A stretch of DNA of 64,000 bases from Proteus hauseri ATCC 700826 (GCF_001654965.1 NZ_LXEV01000034.1:101978-165977); one strand, 5' to 3'; shown: positions 37,389 to 47,087, numbered from the stretch's first letter. The notes: a model not told the origin generated them from the sequence alone. Numbers and translations are program-made.

Positions 37389-37404
37389 CGTGATAGAAGT
37401 CACT
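37389..37404 (-). promoter_or_regulatory. CRP site 2 of the deo promoter
   Basis: CGTGA-TAGAAG-TCACT, two mismatches. Its centre is 52 bp from site 1, essentially the spacing of the two CRP sites at E. coli deoP2. Confidence 0.7.
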
Positions 37405-37577
37405 ATTTGGCTATTTTCTGCTTTAATGTTACTCGAATATCGCTATTAAGTCGTCGTTATAACGCAAAAAAATCTTAATCTAAACAAAACAACAGACTAA
37501 TCGGCGATATTCAGTACAATCTGCGAAATATCTCTCATAATAAAAGTAGTTAACATCACACTAGAAAACAAACATAA

Positions 37578-37610
37578 AAGAGCAGATAGATGAATAACCT
37601 ATCTGCTCTT
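37578..37610 (-). terminator. Terminator of the nucleoside transporter gene
   Basis: AAGAGCAGATAG (37578-37589) and CTATCTGCTCTT (37599-37610), 12-bp perfect stem; A-rich to the left, giving a U-rich tail on the minus strand. Confidence 0.75.
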
Positions 37611-37624
37611 AATCAGAAAAATAA

Positions 37625-38926
37625 TTACGCAGCAACAACAGCCATTGCGGTTAATGCAAAGAAGAATCCAGCAATTGTCGCACTCATTAAGTTAGAGAGC
37701 GTACCTGCAAGTACAGCTTTCATTCCTAAACGAGCAACATCTTTACGGCGATTAGGTGCCATACCGCCCAATCCGCCTAATAATACGGCAACGGAAGAAA
37801 GGTTGGCAAAACCACATAGTGCAAAGGAGATGATTACTTTAGTTTGATCAGAAAGTACCATTAATCCAGAAGCCAATACATTGGCATCTTCTTGAAGATA
37901 CTTACTAAACTCAGAATAAGCATAAAACTCATTGATAACTAATTTTTGACCAATGAAAGAACCCGCGATAGTCGCTTCATTCCAAGGCACACCAATCAAG
38001 AAGGCTATTGGGGCAAATACCCAACCTAAAACGAGTTCTAATGAGAAATTCTCATAACCGAACCAACCACCGATACCACCAAGAATACCATTGACTAATG
38101 CAATTAAGGCAACAAATGCTAATAGCATTGCACCTACGTTAAGTGCTAGTTGTAAACCCGAAGATGCACCAGCCGCAGCTGCATCAATAATGTTTGCTGG
38201 TTTTTCTTCATCACTCATTTTATCGAGTGCATCTTTTTGATCGTCAGGCGTTTCAGTTTCAGGGATCAGTAATTTAGCAAATAATAAACCACCAGGTGCA
38301 GCCATAAACGACGCAGTTATCAAATATTCTAATGGCACGCCCATACTTGCATAACCCGCAAGTACAGAACCAGCAACAGAAGCTAATCCACCACACATTA
38401 CAGCAAATAACTCAGAGGTTGTCATACGCGCAATATAAGGACGCACAACCAGTGGTGCTTCGGTTTGTCCAACAAAAATATTTGCTGTTGCTGACATTGA
38501 TTCGGTACGCGAAGTTCCTAGAACTTTTTGTAAACCGCCACCAAGAATTTTAATCACAATCTGCATAATGCCTAAGTAATACAGTACTGCGATTAATGAA
38601 GAGAAGAAAACAATAACCGGTAAGACACGTAAAGCAAAAACAAAGCCGCCATTACCAAATAGCTCGAACATTTTATCTGATACTAATCCAGCAAATAAGA
38701 AACTCATCCCATTATTGCCGTAATCAATAACATTCTTAACTGCATCAGAAACCGCAAGAAGTACCTCACGCCCTCCTTCAGAGTAAAGAACAAATGCCCC
38801 TAAGCCAATCTGAATAAGGAATGCGCCACCAACGGTGCGTAATCTAATAGCTCGTCGATTGCTGGAAAAAAGAATAGCAATTAATACTAACGTTACCATT
38901 CCGACCAAGCTCATAATGAGTTGCAT
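37625..38926 (-). CDS. NupC-family concentrative nucleoside transporter
   Basis: 433 aa from the ATG at 38926 (AGGGA before it); a GTG six codons earlier lacks an RBS. Inner-membrane Na/H-coupled nucleoside importer: about 10 spans, VGQTEAPLVVRPYIARMT and FALCGFANLSSVAVLLGGLG are CNT signatures. It is nearer the E. coli NupX (YeiJ)/PsuT (YeiM) branch than NupC proper. It lies just upstream of the deo operon on the same strand and supplies its substrates. A CRP-like site is upstream. Confidence 0.88.
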   Translation of the reverse strand: MQLIMSLVGMVTLVLIAILFSSNRRAIRLRTVGGAFLIQIGLGAFVLYSEGGREVLLAVSDAVKNVIDYGNNGMSFLFAGLVSDKMFELFGNGGFVFALRVLPVIVFFSSLIAVLYYLGIMQIVIKILGGGLQKVLGTSRTESMSATANIFVGQTEAPLVVRPYIARMTTSELFAVMCGGLASVAGSVLAGYASMGVPLEYLITASFMAAPGGLLFAKLLIPETETPDDQKDALDKMSDEEKPANIIDAAAAGASSGLQLALNVGAMLLAFVALIALVNGILGGIGGWFGYENFSLELVLGWVFAPIAFLIGVPWNEATIAGSFIGQKLVINEFYAYSEFSKYLQEDANVLASGLMVLSDQTKVIISFALCGFANLSSVAVLLGGLGGMAPNRRKDVARLGMKAVLAGTLSNLMSATIAGFFFALTAMAVVAA

Positions 38927-39280
38927 TGAAGGATCCCTGTTCACCTAAAAAATTTAATGGATTATCAGTAATACTTGAATTCAAGCCTACTGACTCTTTT
39001 ACGAAATAATTATACCCAGTCCAGAAAAAGAACCGTCTATATCCATCACACTTAAAGCTCGAAAAAAGTAACATAAAAGTTACAAATGAGACATAGATCA
39101 CAATAAAAGGGAGCGAAAAGTATAAAAGACAATTTTACGAGAAGGAAAATATCATCTAATTAACAAGATAGGTTTATTACTAATCAACCATTTATAAGAA
39201 TATAAAAGTAAAGATGTTTTATTTAATTAGTTAAATCAATAATATAAAATCTATTTAGGTGGAAGTTACTCAGCTTAAAT
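38927..39280. other. Region upstream of the nucleoside transporter gene
   Basis: 354 bp; contains the CRP-like site at 39087-39102 and otherwise AT-rich DNA. No gene seen. Confidence 0.45.
39087..39102 (-). promoter_or_regulatory. CRP-like site upstream of the nucleoside transporter gene
   Basis: TGAGA-CATAGA-TCACA, one mismatch in the core, about 160 bp before the start codon. In keeping with cAMP-CRP control of nucleoside uptake. Confidence 0.6.
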
Positions 39281-40075
39281 TCAATTCAAAGAGACAATAT
39301 CATCCGTTAACCGAAATAATTGTAGACTATTCAAATAGAGTTGCTCTGCAATAGCTTCTGGTGTTTCTCGACGTAGCTCACAAAGTTGGTAGAAGACATG
39401 CTTAATACGCTCAGGTCGATTGGGTTCGCCTTGAAATCCACTTACCGGCATATCGGGCGCATCAGTTTCTAACAATAATCTATCTAAAGGTAATGAAGTA
39501 ATTGCACGACGCGTTTTTTGTGCCCGTTCATAGGTGATTGTTCCACCCACACCAATAAAATAGCCAAGTTCAATAAACTTTTCTGCTTGCTGTTGACTAC
39601 CTGCAAAACCATGAATAACCCCTTTACGAGGCACATCATAACGGCGCAACAGTGCATGCAATTTGTCATGACTTTTACGTGAATGAAGAATAACAGGTAA
39701 ATCGAATTGCGCAGCGAGTTTAAGTTGTTTGATTAAAAAAAGTTCCTGCTTTTGTGTTTGGGGTTCAGCCATATAATTATCTAGCCCAATCTCACCCACA
39801 GCAACACAACACGAAGCAGTTTCTAATCGTTCTTTTAATTCAATTAAATGCTGCTCTGTATGCTCATCGATATATAAAGGATGTAATCCTAACGCACCAT
39901 ATAATTGATGATATTTATTTGATAATTCAGTGATAATATCCCAATTCCAACGAGCAACTGCGGGAATAATTATTTTTTCTACATTAGCAAGATGTGCCAA
40001 CGACAAACTCTGAGTAAGGTCTTGTTGAAAGAGAGGAAAATCAAAATGGCAGTGGGTATCAATAAACTTATTCAT
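39281..40075 (-). CDS. yjjV: TatD-family metal-dependent hydrolase YjjV
   Basis: 264 aa. TIM-barrel DNase-like fold with the metal ligands of TatD: DTHCHFD near the N-terminus, VGEIGLD (Glu), ILHSRKSH (His), and LLETDAPDMP (Asp). TatD proteins show 3'-5' DNase or other phosphoesterase activity; the role of YjjV is not settled. Its ATG overlaps the yjjU stop by 4 bp, so the two are co-translated, as in E. coli. Confidence 0.9.
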   Translation of the reverse strand: MNKFIDTHCHFDFPLFQQDLTQSLSLAHLANVEKIIIPAVARWNWDIITELSNKYHQLYGALGLHPLYIDEHTEQHLIELKERLETASCCVAVGEIGLDNYMAEPQTQKQELFLIKQLKLAAQFDLPVILHSRKSHDKLHALLRRYDVPRKGVIHGFAGSQQQAEKFIELGYFIGVGGTITYERAQKTRRAITSLPLDRLLLETDAPDMPVSGFQGEPNRPERIKHVFYQLCELRRETPEAIAEQLYLNSLQLFRLTDDIVSLN

Positions 40076-41133
40076 TCTTGGACACTCCGTACATCAGGAT
40101 GCACACTTCGAGTCCCTTTTTGAATAATCTGTGCTTCTTCTGCTTTATCTGATTTTGCTTCATTTTCAAATAAGCTGAAGAGTTTTTTATCGTGCTGTTT
40201 GAATTTTTTATGAGAAAAATGTTGCCCTATCGTCGCAAGAAAATAGCGTCCACAACGGCGACCAACATGATAATCATGATTTAACGCATTTAAACGACTT
40301 CCTAATGCACTTGATTGCAATGTTGTGGGTGGAAATATCTCAATAATGACAACATCTTCTGGCGGAGACTGAATAAATTCAAGCGTTTGAGTATAGGTTT
40401 CAATATGCACTTGAGCCATATGCGTAAAACGTTGTAGACGGCTATTCTCAAACCATTTCCCCATTCGTTCTACCCACTCTGTAGTGTATTGATATTCTGA
40501 AGGTACGGTGCGAACAACAACAATAGTGCGACATCCTCGACGATAAGCTTCTCTTACAGGAATAGCATCACTAATACCGCCATCATGATAAACAACATCA
40601 TCAAACAGTACACCATTGCGATAAAAAGCAGGAATAGCACTAGATGCTTTAATGATATCGAGCCAAGTCATTTCATCTGGTTGAAAATAATTAGCAGCAA
40701 AATTATCAGCACGGCACGCCACCATATAAAATTCACGCCCTGCATCAAATCGGCGCAAAGCCTTGTGCATATCTAAGGGCATTTCTTTTGCTGTCGTGTC
40801 GATATACCAGTCGAGATCGAGTAGATTTCCTCCTCGCACAAAGCGAATAGGATTAAAGAATTGGTTATTAGTTGTATAGCGATTAATTATCTTACGCGCA
40901 TAACCGCGCTGTCCACATGCAAAAGCTGATAAATTTTGTGCGCCCGCAGAAACCCCAAGTAAAACATCAAAAGGGTCAAATTGTGAACGCATAAATTCAT
41001 CAAGAACACCCGCAGTAAAAATACCACGTTGCCCACCCCCTTCGCATACTAAAGCCACTTTGCCTTGAGGAAGGGATGACTGAAATTCGAGTGCACTTAT
41101 ATCATTTAATGTGACAGGTATATATTTCCCCAT
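40072..41133 (-). CDS. yjjU: Patatin-like phospholipase YjjU
   Basis: 353 aa from the ATG at 41133 (AAAGGAGACATT before it). Oxyanion hole CEGGGQRGIFTAGVLDEF, nucleophile serine in GVSAGAQN and catalytic Asp in DGGISDAIPV make the patatin Ser-Asp dyad. Matches E. coli YjjU along most of its length, but with a different C-terminal tail. Expected cytoplasmic lipid acyl hydrolase; substrate unknown. Upstream partner of yjjV. Confidence 0.9.
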   Translation of the reverse strand: MGKYIPVTLNDISALEFQSSLPQGKVALVCEGGGQRGIFTAGVLDEFMRSQFDPFDVLLGVSAGAQNLSAFACGQRGYARKIINRYTTNNQFFNPIRFVRGGNLLDLDWYIDTTAKEMPLDMHKALRRFDAGREFYMVACRADNFAANYFQPDEMTWLDIIKASSAIPAFYRNGVLFDDVVYHDGGISDAIPVREAYRRGCRTIVVVRTVPSEYQYTTEWVERMGKWFENSRLQRFTHMAQVHIETYTQTLEFIQSPPEDVVIIEIFPPTTLQSSALGSRLNALNHDYHVGRRCGRYFLATIGQHFSHKKFKQHDKKLFSLFENEAKSDKAEEAQIIQKGTRSVHPDVRSVQE

Positions 41134-41261
41134 AATGTCTCCTTTATACAACTTAATAAAGGATACCTGTACATTTTTTTTGCGTCATTATTTTTACGTA
41201 TTAATGCAAAATAAATCGAATAAAGTTGATTTTTTTTACTAATAAACGCATTTAAAAACCA

Positions 41262-41603
41262 TTATTTTATATTGGCTGAAGAATCAACGCTTTTAACACC
41301 TTCAACTTTTTCAATAATTTGAATTAGCTGTGCTTCTTGTTCTTTACTGCTAACAAAGCCAGAAATAAACACATGACCAAACTCAGTACGAATAGAAAGT
41401 GAATCACTATCAATGCTTTGGATAGGCAATAATGTATCTTTAATTTTTTTAGAAATAGCGGTATCACTAAGATAATGACCCGTTGTATTTACTCCGCTAT
41501 TAATTTCACCATACCAAGATGATTCAGCGAGCGCATTAGCACTAAGCAGAGATAACCCTACAACCATAACGAGTAATCGCTTTATATTTTTTTGTTTTTT
41601 CAT
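41262..41603 (-). CDS. Periplasmic BON-domain protein (OsmY-like, single domain)
   Basis: 113 aa from the ATG at 41603 (AAGGAGAGAGCA). Signal peptide to about residue 26 (ANALA), then one BON domain at about 48-113 (AISKKIKDTLL, VFISGFVSSKEQEAQLI, VEGVKSVDSS). Its place between prfC and yjjU equals that of E. coli osmY, which has two BON domains and about 200 aa; this one is half the size. ytjA, present here in E. coli, is missing. Likely a stress-linked periplasmic chaperone. Confidence 0.85.
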   Translation of the reverse strand: MKKQKNIKRLLVMVVGLSLLSANALAESSWYGEINSGVNTTGHYLSDTAISKKIKDTLLPIQSIDSDSLSIRTEFGHVFISGFVSSKEQEAQLIQIIEKVEGVKSVDSSANIK

Positions 41604-42036
41604 TGCTCTCTCCTTAATCACAATAAGTGGATAGGAAATATGTATATTTGAGTTAAGTAATACAAATTATTGGCAAATAATGTATTCACCCTAATGAACA
41701 ACCAAGGTTAAATAAAGCAAAAAATAGCAAATAAAGAGTATTCCTAATAACTTTATTCTAAAAAAGTCATTAATAACTACAAATAATCTTATAGATAATT
41801 ATAAGTAACGATATATTTTGGCGTTATGCTAACAGAAAAAAAAAGGAACAATTCTCTATTAAGAAGGACTTTTAGATAGGATATTAACTAATGCAGAAAA
41901 TAGTCATCATCATAAAAATAGACAAGAAACAAGCCAATAACGAGTAAACAGTATAGAAAAACAGTAAAATTAGGCCACAAAAAAGTCATGCAAAAATGCA
42001 TGACTTTTTAATCAATAAGTACGCTTAACTTAAAAA
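41604..42036. other. Intergenic region between prfC and the BON gene
   Basis: 433 bp of AT-rich DNA; contains the prfC terminator at its right end and no visible gene. Confidence 0.5.
41979..42010 (-). terminator. Terminator of prfC
   Basis: AAAAAAGTCATGCA and TGCATGACTTTTT around a short A-rich loop; the A-run gives U residues on the minus-strand transcript. Confidence 0.85.
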
Positions 42037-43629
42037 TTAATGTTCACGAGTTTGATGGAATTCGACATCAGGATAACGTTCACGAGTTAAGTTTAAGTTA
42101 ACCATTGTAGGAGCAATATAGGTTAAGTTGTCACCACCATCGAGCGCCAAGTTTTGCTCATTCTTACGCTTAAACTCTTCCAGTTTTTTCTCGCTACTGC
42201 ACTCAACCCAGCGTGCTGTTGAAACGTTTACTGACTCATAAATCGCTTCAACGTTATATTCACTTTTCAGTCGAGCAACCACCACATCAAACTGAAGCAC
42301 ACCAACAGCACCCACAATTAAGTCATTATTAGCCAGTGGTCTAAATACTTGTACCGCGCCTTCTTCTGATAACTGAACCAGACCTTTGAGTAACTGTTTT
42401 TGTTTCAGTGGATCACGTAAACGAATACGGCGGAACAATTCTGGTGCAAAGTTTGGAATGCCAGTAAATTTCAAGATTTCACCTTGTGTAAAGGTGTCAC
42501 CAATTTGAATGGTACCATGATTATGCAAACCAATAATATCGCCAGGATAAGCATGTTCAACATGAGAACGATCACCCGCCATAAAGGTTAGTGCATCGGA
42601 GATAACCACATCTTTTTTGATACGAACTTGATGCAGTTTCATGCCTTTATCGTACTTGCCAGAAACAACGCGTAAAAATGCAACACGGTCACGATGTTTA
42701 GGATCCATATTGGCCTGGATCTTAAAGACAAATCCACTAAACGTCTCTTCTGATGCAATGACTTCACGGACATCCGTTTTTCGTGGCATTGGCGCTGGTG
42801 CCCATTTTACCAAGCCATCAAGCATATGGTTTACACCAAAGTTACCTAATGCAGTACCAAAGAAAACGGGTGTTAACTCGCCAGCTAAAAATGCTTCATG
42901 ATCAAATTCATGAGAAGCGCCGAGTACTAATTCCAGTTCATCACGTAATTGTTTTGCTAAATCGTCGCCTATTGCAATATCCAAATCTGGGTTATCTAAT
43001 CCTTTAATAACACGAGAATCTTGAATAGTATGACCTTGCCCTGTCTGATAAAGGTAAGTTTCATCTTTGAGAATATGATAAACCCCTTTAAACAACTTTC
43101 CACAACCAATAGGCCACGTTACAGGACTACATGCAATTTTTAATTCTGTTTCAACTTCATCCATAACTTCCATTGGATCACGAATATCACGATCCAATTT
43201 ATTCATAAAAGTTAAGATTGGAGTATCACGTAAGCGAGTCACTTCCATTAATTTACGTGTACGATCTTCAACCCCTTTTGAGGAGTCAATCACCATTAAA
43301 CAGCAGTCAACGGCAGTTAATGTACGATAAGTATCTTCAGAGAAATCTTCGTGTCCTGGGGTATCGAGTAAGTTAACTAGGCAATCAGCATAAGGAAATT
43401 GCATCACAGAAGTTGTAATCGAAATACCACGCTGTTTTTCCATTTCCATCCAGTCAGATTTTGCATGCTGGTTTGAACCACGCCCTTTTACCGTTCCTGC
43501 GCGCTGAATGGCTTGTCCGAATAACAACACTTTTTCAGTGATGGTTGTTTTACCCGCATCGGGGTGGGAAATTATGGCAAAAGTTCTACGACGAGCAACT
43601 TCTTGCTGAAAAATAGGATTAGACATCAA
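42037..43629 (-). CDS. prfC: Peptide chain release factor 3 (RF3)
   Basis: 530 aa (E. coli 529). GTPase that recycles RF1/RF2 from the ribosome. [19 protein letters not shown] (G1), [16 protein letters not shown] (G3), [12 protein letters not shown] (G4) and the C-terminal [20 protein letters not shown] match E. coli RF3 nearly throughout. The gene keeps its E. coli neighbour on the osmY side; yjjG, which lies between rimI and prfC in E. coli, is absent. Confidence 0.97.
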   Translation of the reverse strand: MMSNPIFQQEVARRRTFAIISHPDAGKTTITEKVLLFGQAIQRAGTVKGRGSNQHAKSDWMEMEKQRGISITTSVMQFPYADCLVNLLDTPGHEDFSEDTYRTLTAVDCCLMVIDSSKGVEDRTRKLMEVTRLRDTPILTFMNKLDRDIRDPMEVMDEVETELKIACSPVTWPIGCGKLFKGVYHILKDETYLYQTGQGHTIQDSRVIKGLDNPDLDIAIGDDLAKQLRDELELVLGASHEFDHEAFLAGELTPVFFGTALGNFGVNHMLDGLVKWAPAPMPRKTDVREVIASEETFSGFVFKIQANMDPKHRDRVAFLRVVSGKYDKGMKLHQVRIKKDVVISDALTFMAGDRSHVEHAYPGDIIGLHNHGTIQIGDTFTQGEILKFTGIPNFAPELFRRIRLRDPLKQKQLLKGLVQLSEEGAVQVFRPLANNDLIVGAVGVLQFDVVVARLKSEYNVEAIYESVNVSTARWVECSSEKKLEEFKRKNEQNLALDGGDNLTYIAPTMVNLNLTRERYPDVEFHQTREH

Positions 43630-44348
43630 TGGTAATCTTCTGGTTGATAGACGGATGAATGCAAGGCACTGATATATTTAGATAAATAATAATTAAGTGG
43701 CGGTTAAAGACATTCAATCCGTAAGTTAATCTTAATTGGCGGCTATTTTCGCCTATCTTGTCTGCATAAACAATCGATGGTTGCTATTTTATCTGCTGAA
43801 GAGATTAAAGCCTAGTGATTGTGATAATTAAATCACATGCATTTCACCCAATAACCTATAGAATCCACTCCATAGTCTTATATTTATAGGCGACTTTCTT
43901 GTTCATCATCTCAACAAAAATTGATTAACAAAGTAAATAAATCACAACTGGGAGCACAAAACACATCAAGAATGTATTAATAAAGCAAAGAATTAGACGC
44001 TTTATTTTATGCTAAAGGATGAATGAAGATAAAAATTAGAATAATAAATTGTCTCTCCTTGATTTTAATATCATCTATTTTTTATAAAGATGATTTTATT
44101 TAAAACAAAAGTAAATAGGTGCTTTACTTTATTTATCAAAATATTTAGGTTTTGTAACATTATGCTAATAACTTAGATAAAAAATACATCTATAACAAAA
44201 GTTAAATTATTTAGATAAATTCCGATTAAGGTAACAAAAAGAATAAAATTAAATAAAATTCATACAAATTAAAAATTATTTATTTAAAATAAAAATAAAA
44301 AAACGCCCCAAATAAGGCGTCTTAAATTTAACTTAAAATAATATTTAA
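43630..44348. other. Gene-free stretch between rimI and prfC (yjjG position)
   Basis: 719 bp of increasingly AT-rich DNA with no coding frame that looks real. E. coli carries yjjG here. No remnant of it could be recognised by eye; the rimI terminator is at 44303-44320. Confidence 0.55.
44303..44320 (-). terminator. Terminator of holD-rimI
   Basis: ACGCC - CCAAATAA - GGCGT with an A8-like run to the left, giving a U-tail on the minus strand. Confidence 0.7.
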
Positions 44349-44795
44349 TTAGAAAGAAATAGGATAAGCCATTATTATCGCATCTTCTTTTCCTGTCTTT
44401 GTTGGATAGTAATTTTTACGTACAGAGACCGAATTAAATCCAATAGATTCATAGAGATTAAACGCTTTTTTATTTGATTCCCTTACTTCTAACCACAAAG
44501 TCGAGATATTTTTTTTCTCAAGCGTATCAATAAGTTCCATTAACAATGTTTTACCTAAACCTTTCCCTTGATAATCAGGATGAATGGCTATATTAAAAAG
44601 TGTTGCCTCATCTAATATTAATTGCGTAATTGCAAAACCTACAATAATATTATCAGTGCAAATTTTCAGATTAAAATAATTACTTCCTTGGTTGCTATAA
44701 AGAGTAGCTTCACTCCAAGGGAATGAATGACTTAATTTTTCAATTTGCCATGCCAAAGGTAAATCAGCCGGCTCTAGTGGTGAAATAGTCTTCAT
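44349..44795 (-). CDS. rimI: Ribosomal protein S18 alanine N-acetyltransferase RimI
   Basis: 148 aa from ATG 44795, exactly the E. coli length. GNAT fold: FAITQLILDEATLFNIAIHP, the acetyl-CoA loop YQGKGLGKTLL, WLEVRESNKKAFNLYESIGF and the final EDAIIMAYPIS are conserved. Acetylates the N-terminus of S18 and possibly other proteins. Overlaps the holD end by 32 bp, showing translational coupling as in E. coli. Confidence 0.95.
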   Translation of the reverse strand: MKTISPLEPADLPLAWQIEKLSHSFPWSEATLYSNQGSNYFNLKICTDNIIVGFAITQLILDEATLFNIAIHPDYQGKGLGKTLLMELIDTLEKKNISTLWLEVRESNKKAFNLYESIGFNSVSVRKNYYPTKTGKEDAIIMAYPISF

Positions 44796-45174
44796 ATTGG
44801 TAGATTTGTTTCCAAAGATCGCGTTTTGCATCGGCATCAAAATATAATTGATGTAACGAAGGGCTTCTCAAAGAAGTATATTGAGAGGGAAGAGAGAGAT
44901 CAGTGCCTAATAACCAACAGGGAAGATCAAATGATTCTGTGAGCATGCTCACATCATCTGTTGTAATACAATAGATTTCACTTTTATCTATCCCCATGGC
45001 GCTAAAAATATCAGAGAAAAGCCCGTTATTTAGATCAACGGTATTATCAGTAATGATAAGTAAACGTGTTGTCCCCGGAAATTGAACAGAATGATCGCCT
45101 TTAAGTACAGCAGGCTTACGTAATACCCACTGATTAATTCCAAGTTGGGATAACATTCTGTCTTTACGGCTCAT
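44764..45174 (-). CDS. holD: DNA polymerase III psi subunit HolD
   Basis: 136 aa (E. coli 137). Part of the clamp loader; links chi to gamma/tau and thus to SSB. MSRKDRMLSQLGINQWVLRKP is the conserved N-terminal stretch that binds gamma/tau; PCWLLG near the centre is also typical. Operon with rimI, divergent from rsmC with 129 bp between. Confidence 0.92.
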   Translation of the reverse strand: MSRKDRMLSQLGINQWVLRKPAVLKGDHSVQFPGTTRLLIITDNTVDLNNGLFSDIFSAMGIDKSEIYCITTDDVSMLTESFDLPCWLLGTDLSLPSQYTSLRSPSLHQLYFDADAKRDLWKQIYQYEDYFTTRAG

Positions 45175-45303
45175 TATGCTTACCTATCAAGTGTAGAACA
45201 ACGGTACATAGTATCAGAGGGCATAATCTACGCCAATAAATAGCGTCGGTTTCTTTATATCTGATATCATGCGTCTCATGTTTTTTAAGGAGTAATAATC
45301 ATA

Positions 45304-46320
45304 ATGTCCTCACTGTCCCCTGCAAGCGAAGTTATTCTTCGTCACCTTGATCATTTCGCAGACAGGCACGTACTTATTGCGGGCGATCTTCAAGACACAC
45401 TAGCGTCGCAGATTCAGGCAAAAAGTGTTAGAGCTTATACAAACCAATACCACCAATGGTTACCATTACTGAAATCAATGGGTGATAATGCACTGTTTGG
45501 TTTAGTTGCAGATCAATCATTTGTTAAATATTGCGATACTCTTATCTACTTCTGGCCTAAAAATAAAAATGAAGCCACCTTTCAACTTCGTAGTCTGTGC
45601 TCTAATTTACAAGTTGGAACAGAAATTTTTATCGTTGGCGAAAACCGTAGTGGTGTAAAAAGCGCGACCGAATTAATGAATGGTATCGCCAAACTGAAAA
45701 AAATAGACTCCGCTCGCCGTTGTAGCCTCTTTTTTGGTACTCAAACTTATCAAACACTGTTTGATCGTAATAATTGGTGGCAGACTTATCGCCATAACGA
45801 TCTTACCGTTATGGCTTTACCTGGCGTATTTAGCCAAAGCGCATTAGATGAAGGTAGCCGATTATTACTCTCTACATTTGATGATGCTATGGTTGGTGAT
45901 CTACTCGATATGGCTTGTGGTTGTGGTGTATTAGCCACCGTGTTGGGTAAGAAAAACCCTATGCTAAAACTGACTCTATGTGATGTTAATGCAGCCGCTA
46001 TTTCTTCAAGTATCGCAACATTAAACGTTAATGAATTAGAAGGCCGAGTTATCGCAAGTAATGTTTACTCTGCGGTTGAAGAAACCTATGACTGGATTAT
46101 CTCAAATCCGCCTTTTCATGATGGCTTAGGTACAAGTTACGAAGCCGCAGAAGATATTATTCGCCTAGCACCTAACTTCTTGAAAAAAGGTGGAAAACTG
46201 AGAATAGTTGCAAACTCATTTATCCCTTACCCAGATATTCTTGATCATGTATTTGGTTCTCATGAAGTTCTTGCTTCAACAGGTAAATTTAAAGTCTACC
46301 AAGCAACGAAGAAAGTGTAA
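45304..46320 (+). CDS. rsmC: 16S rRNA m2G1207 methyltransferase RsmC
   Basis: 338 aa (E. coli 343). SAM-dependent MTase with a duplicated Rossmann-like N-terminal half. LLDMACGCGVLATVLGKKNP is the SAM site, SNPPFHDG the NPPF catalytic motif. Methylates G1207 of 16S rRNA in the 30S subunit. Divergent from holD as in E. coli. Confidence 0.95.
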   Translation: MSSLSPASEVILRHLDHFADRHVLIAGDLQDTLASQIQAKSVRAYTNQYHQWLPLLKSMGDNALFGLVADQSFVKYCDTLIYFWPKNKNEATFQLRSLCSNLQVGTEIFIVGENRSGVKSATELMNGIAKLKKIDSARRCSLFFGTQTYQTLFDRNNWWQTYRHNDLTVMALPGVFSQSALDEGSRLLLSTFDDAMVGDLLDMACGCGVLATVLGKKNPMLKLTLCDVNAAAISSSIATLNVNELEGRVIASNVYSAVEETYDWIISNPPFHDGLGTSYEAAEDIIRLAPNFLKKGGKLRIVANSFIPYPDILDHVFGSHEVLASTGKFKVYQATKKV

Positions 46321-46326
46321 TAACAA

Positions 46327-46349
46327 GCCCTGTTTTGACTAGGCAGGGC
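46327..46349 (+). terminator. Terminator of rsmC
   Basis: GCCCTG - 11 bases - CAGGGC followed by ATCAATTTTTATG. Confidence 0.6.
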
Positions 46350-46489
46350 ATCAATTTTTATGATGTTTTTTTTCATCACAAGAAAAGTTTATTGTAAAAA
46401 AATAATTGACGTCATAAATAAAAAACCTAAGATCCCCTGTCTATCTGTGATAAATATTTTAATAGATAAGATAGCAAATTGAGTAAGAT

Positions 46490-46576
46490 GCGAGGGTGGC
46501 GGATTTGGTAGACGCGCTAGCTTCAGGTGTTAGTATTCTTACGGGTGTGGGGGTTCAAGTCCCCCACTTCGCACCA
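46490..46576 (+). tRNA. leuV: tRNA-Leu (anticodon CAG)
   Basis: 87-base class II tRNA with encoded CCA end. Acceptor GCGAGGG with ACTTCGC (one G-T and one G-A mispair), D-arm GGCGGATTTGGTAGACGC, anticodon stem CTAGC/GTTAG with loop TTCAGGT and CAG at 46524-46526, a variable arm, and T-arm GGGGGTTCAAGTCCCCC. It matches the E. coli leuQPV tRNA, which is also near rsmC; there three copies, here one. Confidence 0.97.
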
Positions 46577-46624
46577 CTCAATTTATTCCTTTCTTGAGTG
46601 TTTCGATATTATTATCTCTCACAA

Positions 46625-46888
46625 CTATCCATTATAAGACGTTAAAAGCGTGATTAAACTGTAGGTTAATACAACACCTGCGGGGATGATCACCCACATG
46701 CGTAATTTTTGATGAAATAACATCAGTGTTGATAACAACATTGAGATAACTAAAACTAGTGTAAATGCCGCTGTGCCTGCAATGGAGTGAGTTATTACTG
46801 TTAGTAGTGAAGAGACAGCTAACATTTCCCATAAGCTAATACGTGAAGTCCAAGAAACGGATTGAGGTAAGCGCGTTGATTTAGCCAT
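46625..46888 (-). CDS. yjjZ: DUF1435 inner-membrane protein (YjjZ-like)
   Basis: 87 aa with three hydrophobic spans (about 18-36, 38-55, 60-80). Start MAKSTRLPQSVSWTSRISLWEMLA; resembles the DUF1435/YjjZ family, which in E. coli is also next to rsmC. Function unknown. A near-consensus Fur box lies 19 bp before its ATG, so it should be made when iron is scarce. Confidence 0.72.
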   Translation of the reverse strand: MAKSTRLPQSVSWTSRISLWEMLAVSSLLTVITHSIAGTAAFTLVLVISMLLSTLMLFHQKLRMWVIIPAGVVLTYSLITLLTSYNG

Positions 46889-46906
46889 AATGTCACACCA
46901 CTAATG

Positions 46907-46925
46907 ATAATGATTTTCATTATTA
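46907..46925 (-). promoter_or_regulatory. Fur box upstream of yjjZ-like gene
   Basis: GATAATGATTTTCATTATT matches the 19-bp Fur consensus (GATAATGATAATCATTATC) at 16 or 17 positions. It is immediately upstream of the minus-strand start codon at 46888. Confidence 0.82.
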
Positions 46926-47028
46926 TATATAACACTCCTGCTAAATCAACGTATAACAAGAAAAAAAATAATGCTATATCCTTAGTTTTTAAGAGGTTAA
47001 GTCAATTTTTATTACAGTGAAAAATAAA

Positions 47029-47059
47029 AAACGCCTTACCGTTATACGATAAAGCGTTT
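47029..47059 (-). terminator. Probable terminator of the acetyltransferase gene
   Basis: AAACGC and GCGTTT with an A-rich left flank; the loop holds a further pairing CGTTATACG. Weak. Confidence 0.45.
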
Positions 47060-47087
47060 GATAACATAGTAGAATTTGCTAATTCAA

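Larger units (their letters stand above)
37106..37624. other. deo operon control and leader region
   Basis: About 520 bp: leader of deoC (to about 37300), a possible -10 TAAGAT (minus strand, 37305-37310), two CRP sites with CytR octamers between, and the nupC-type gene terminator at 37578-37610. No gene seen. Confidence 0.65.

Noticed and set aside
37272..37478. 68-codon plus-strand frame upstream of deoC
   Set aside because: Lies across the CRP/CytR control region of deo; no ribosome site.
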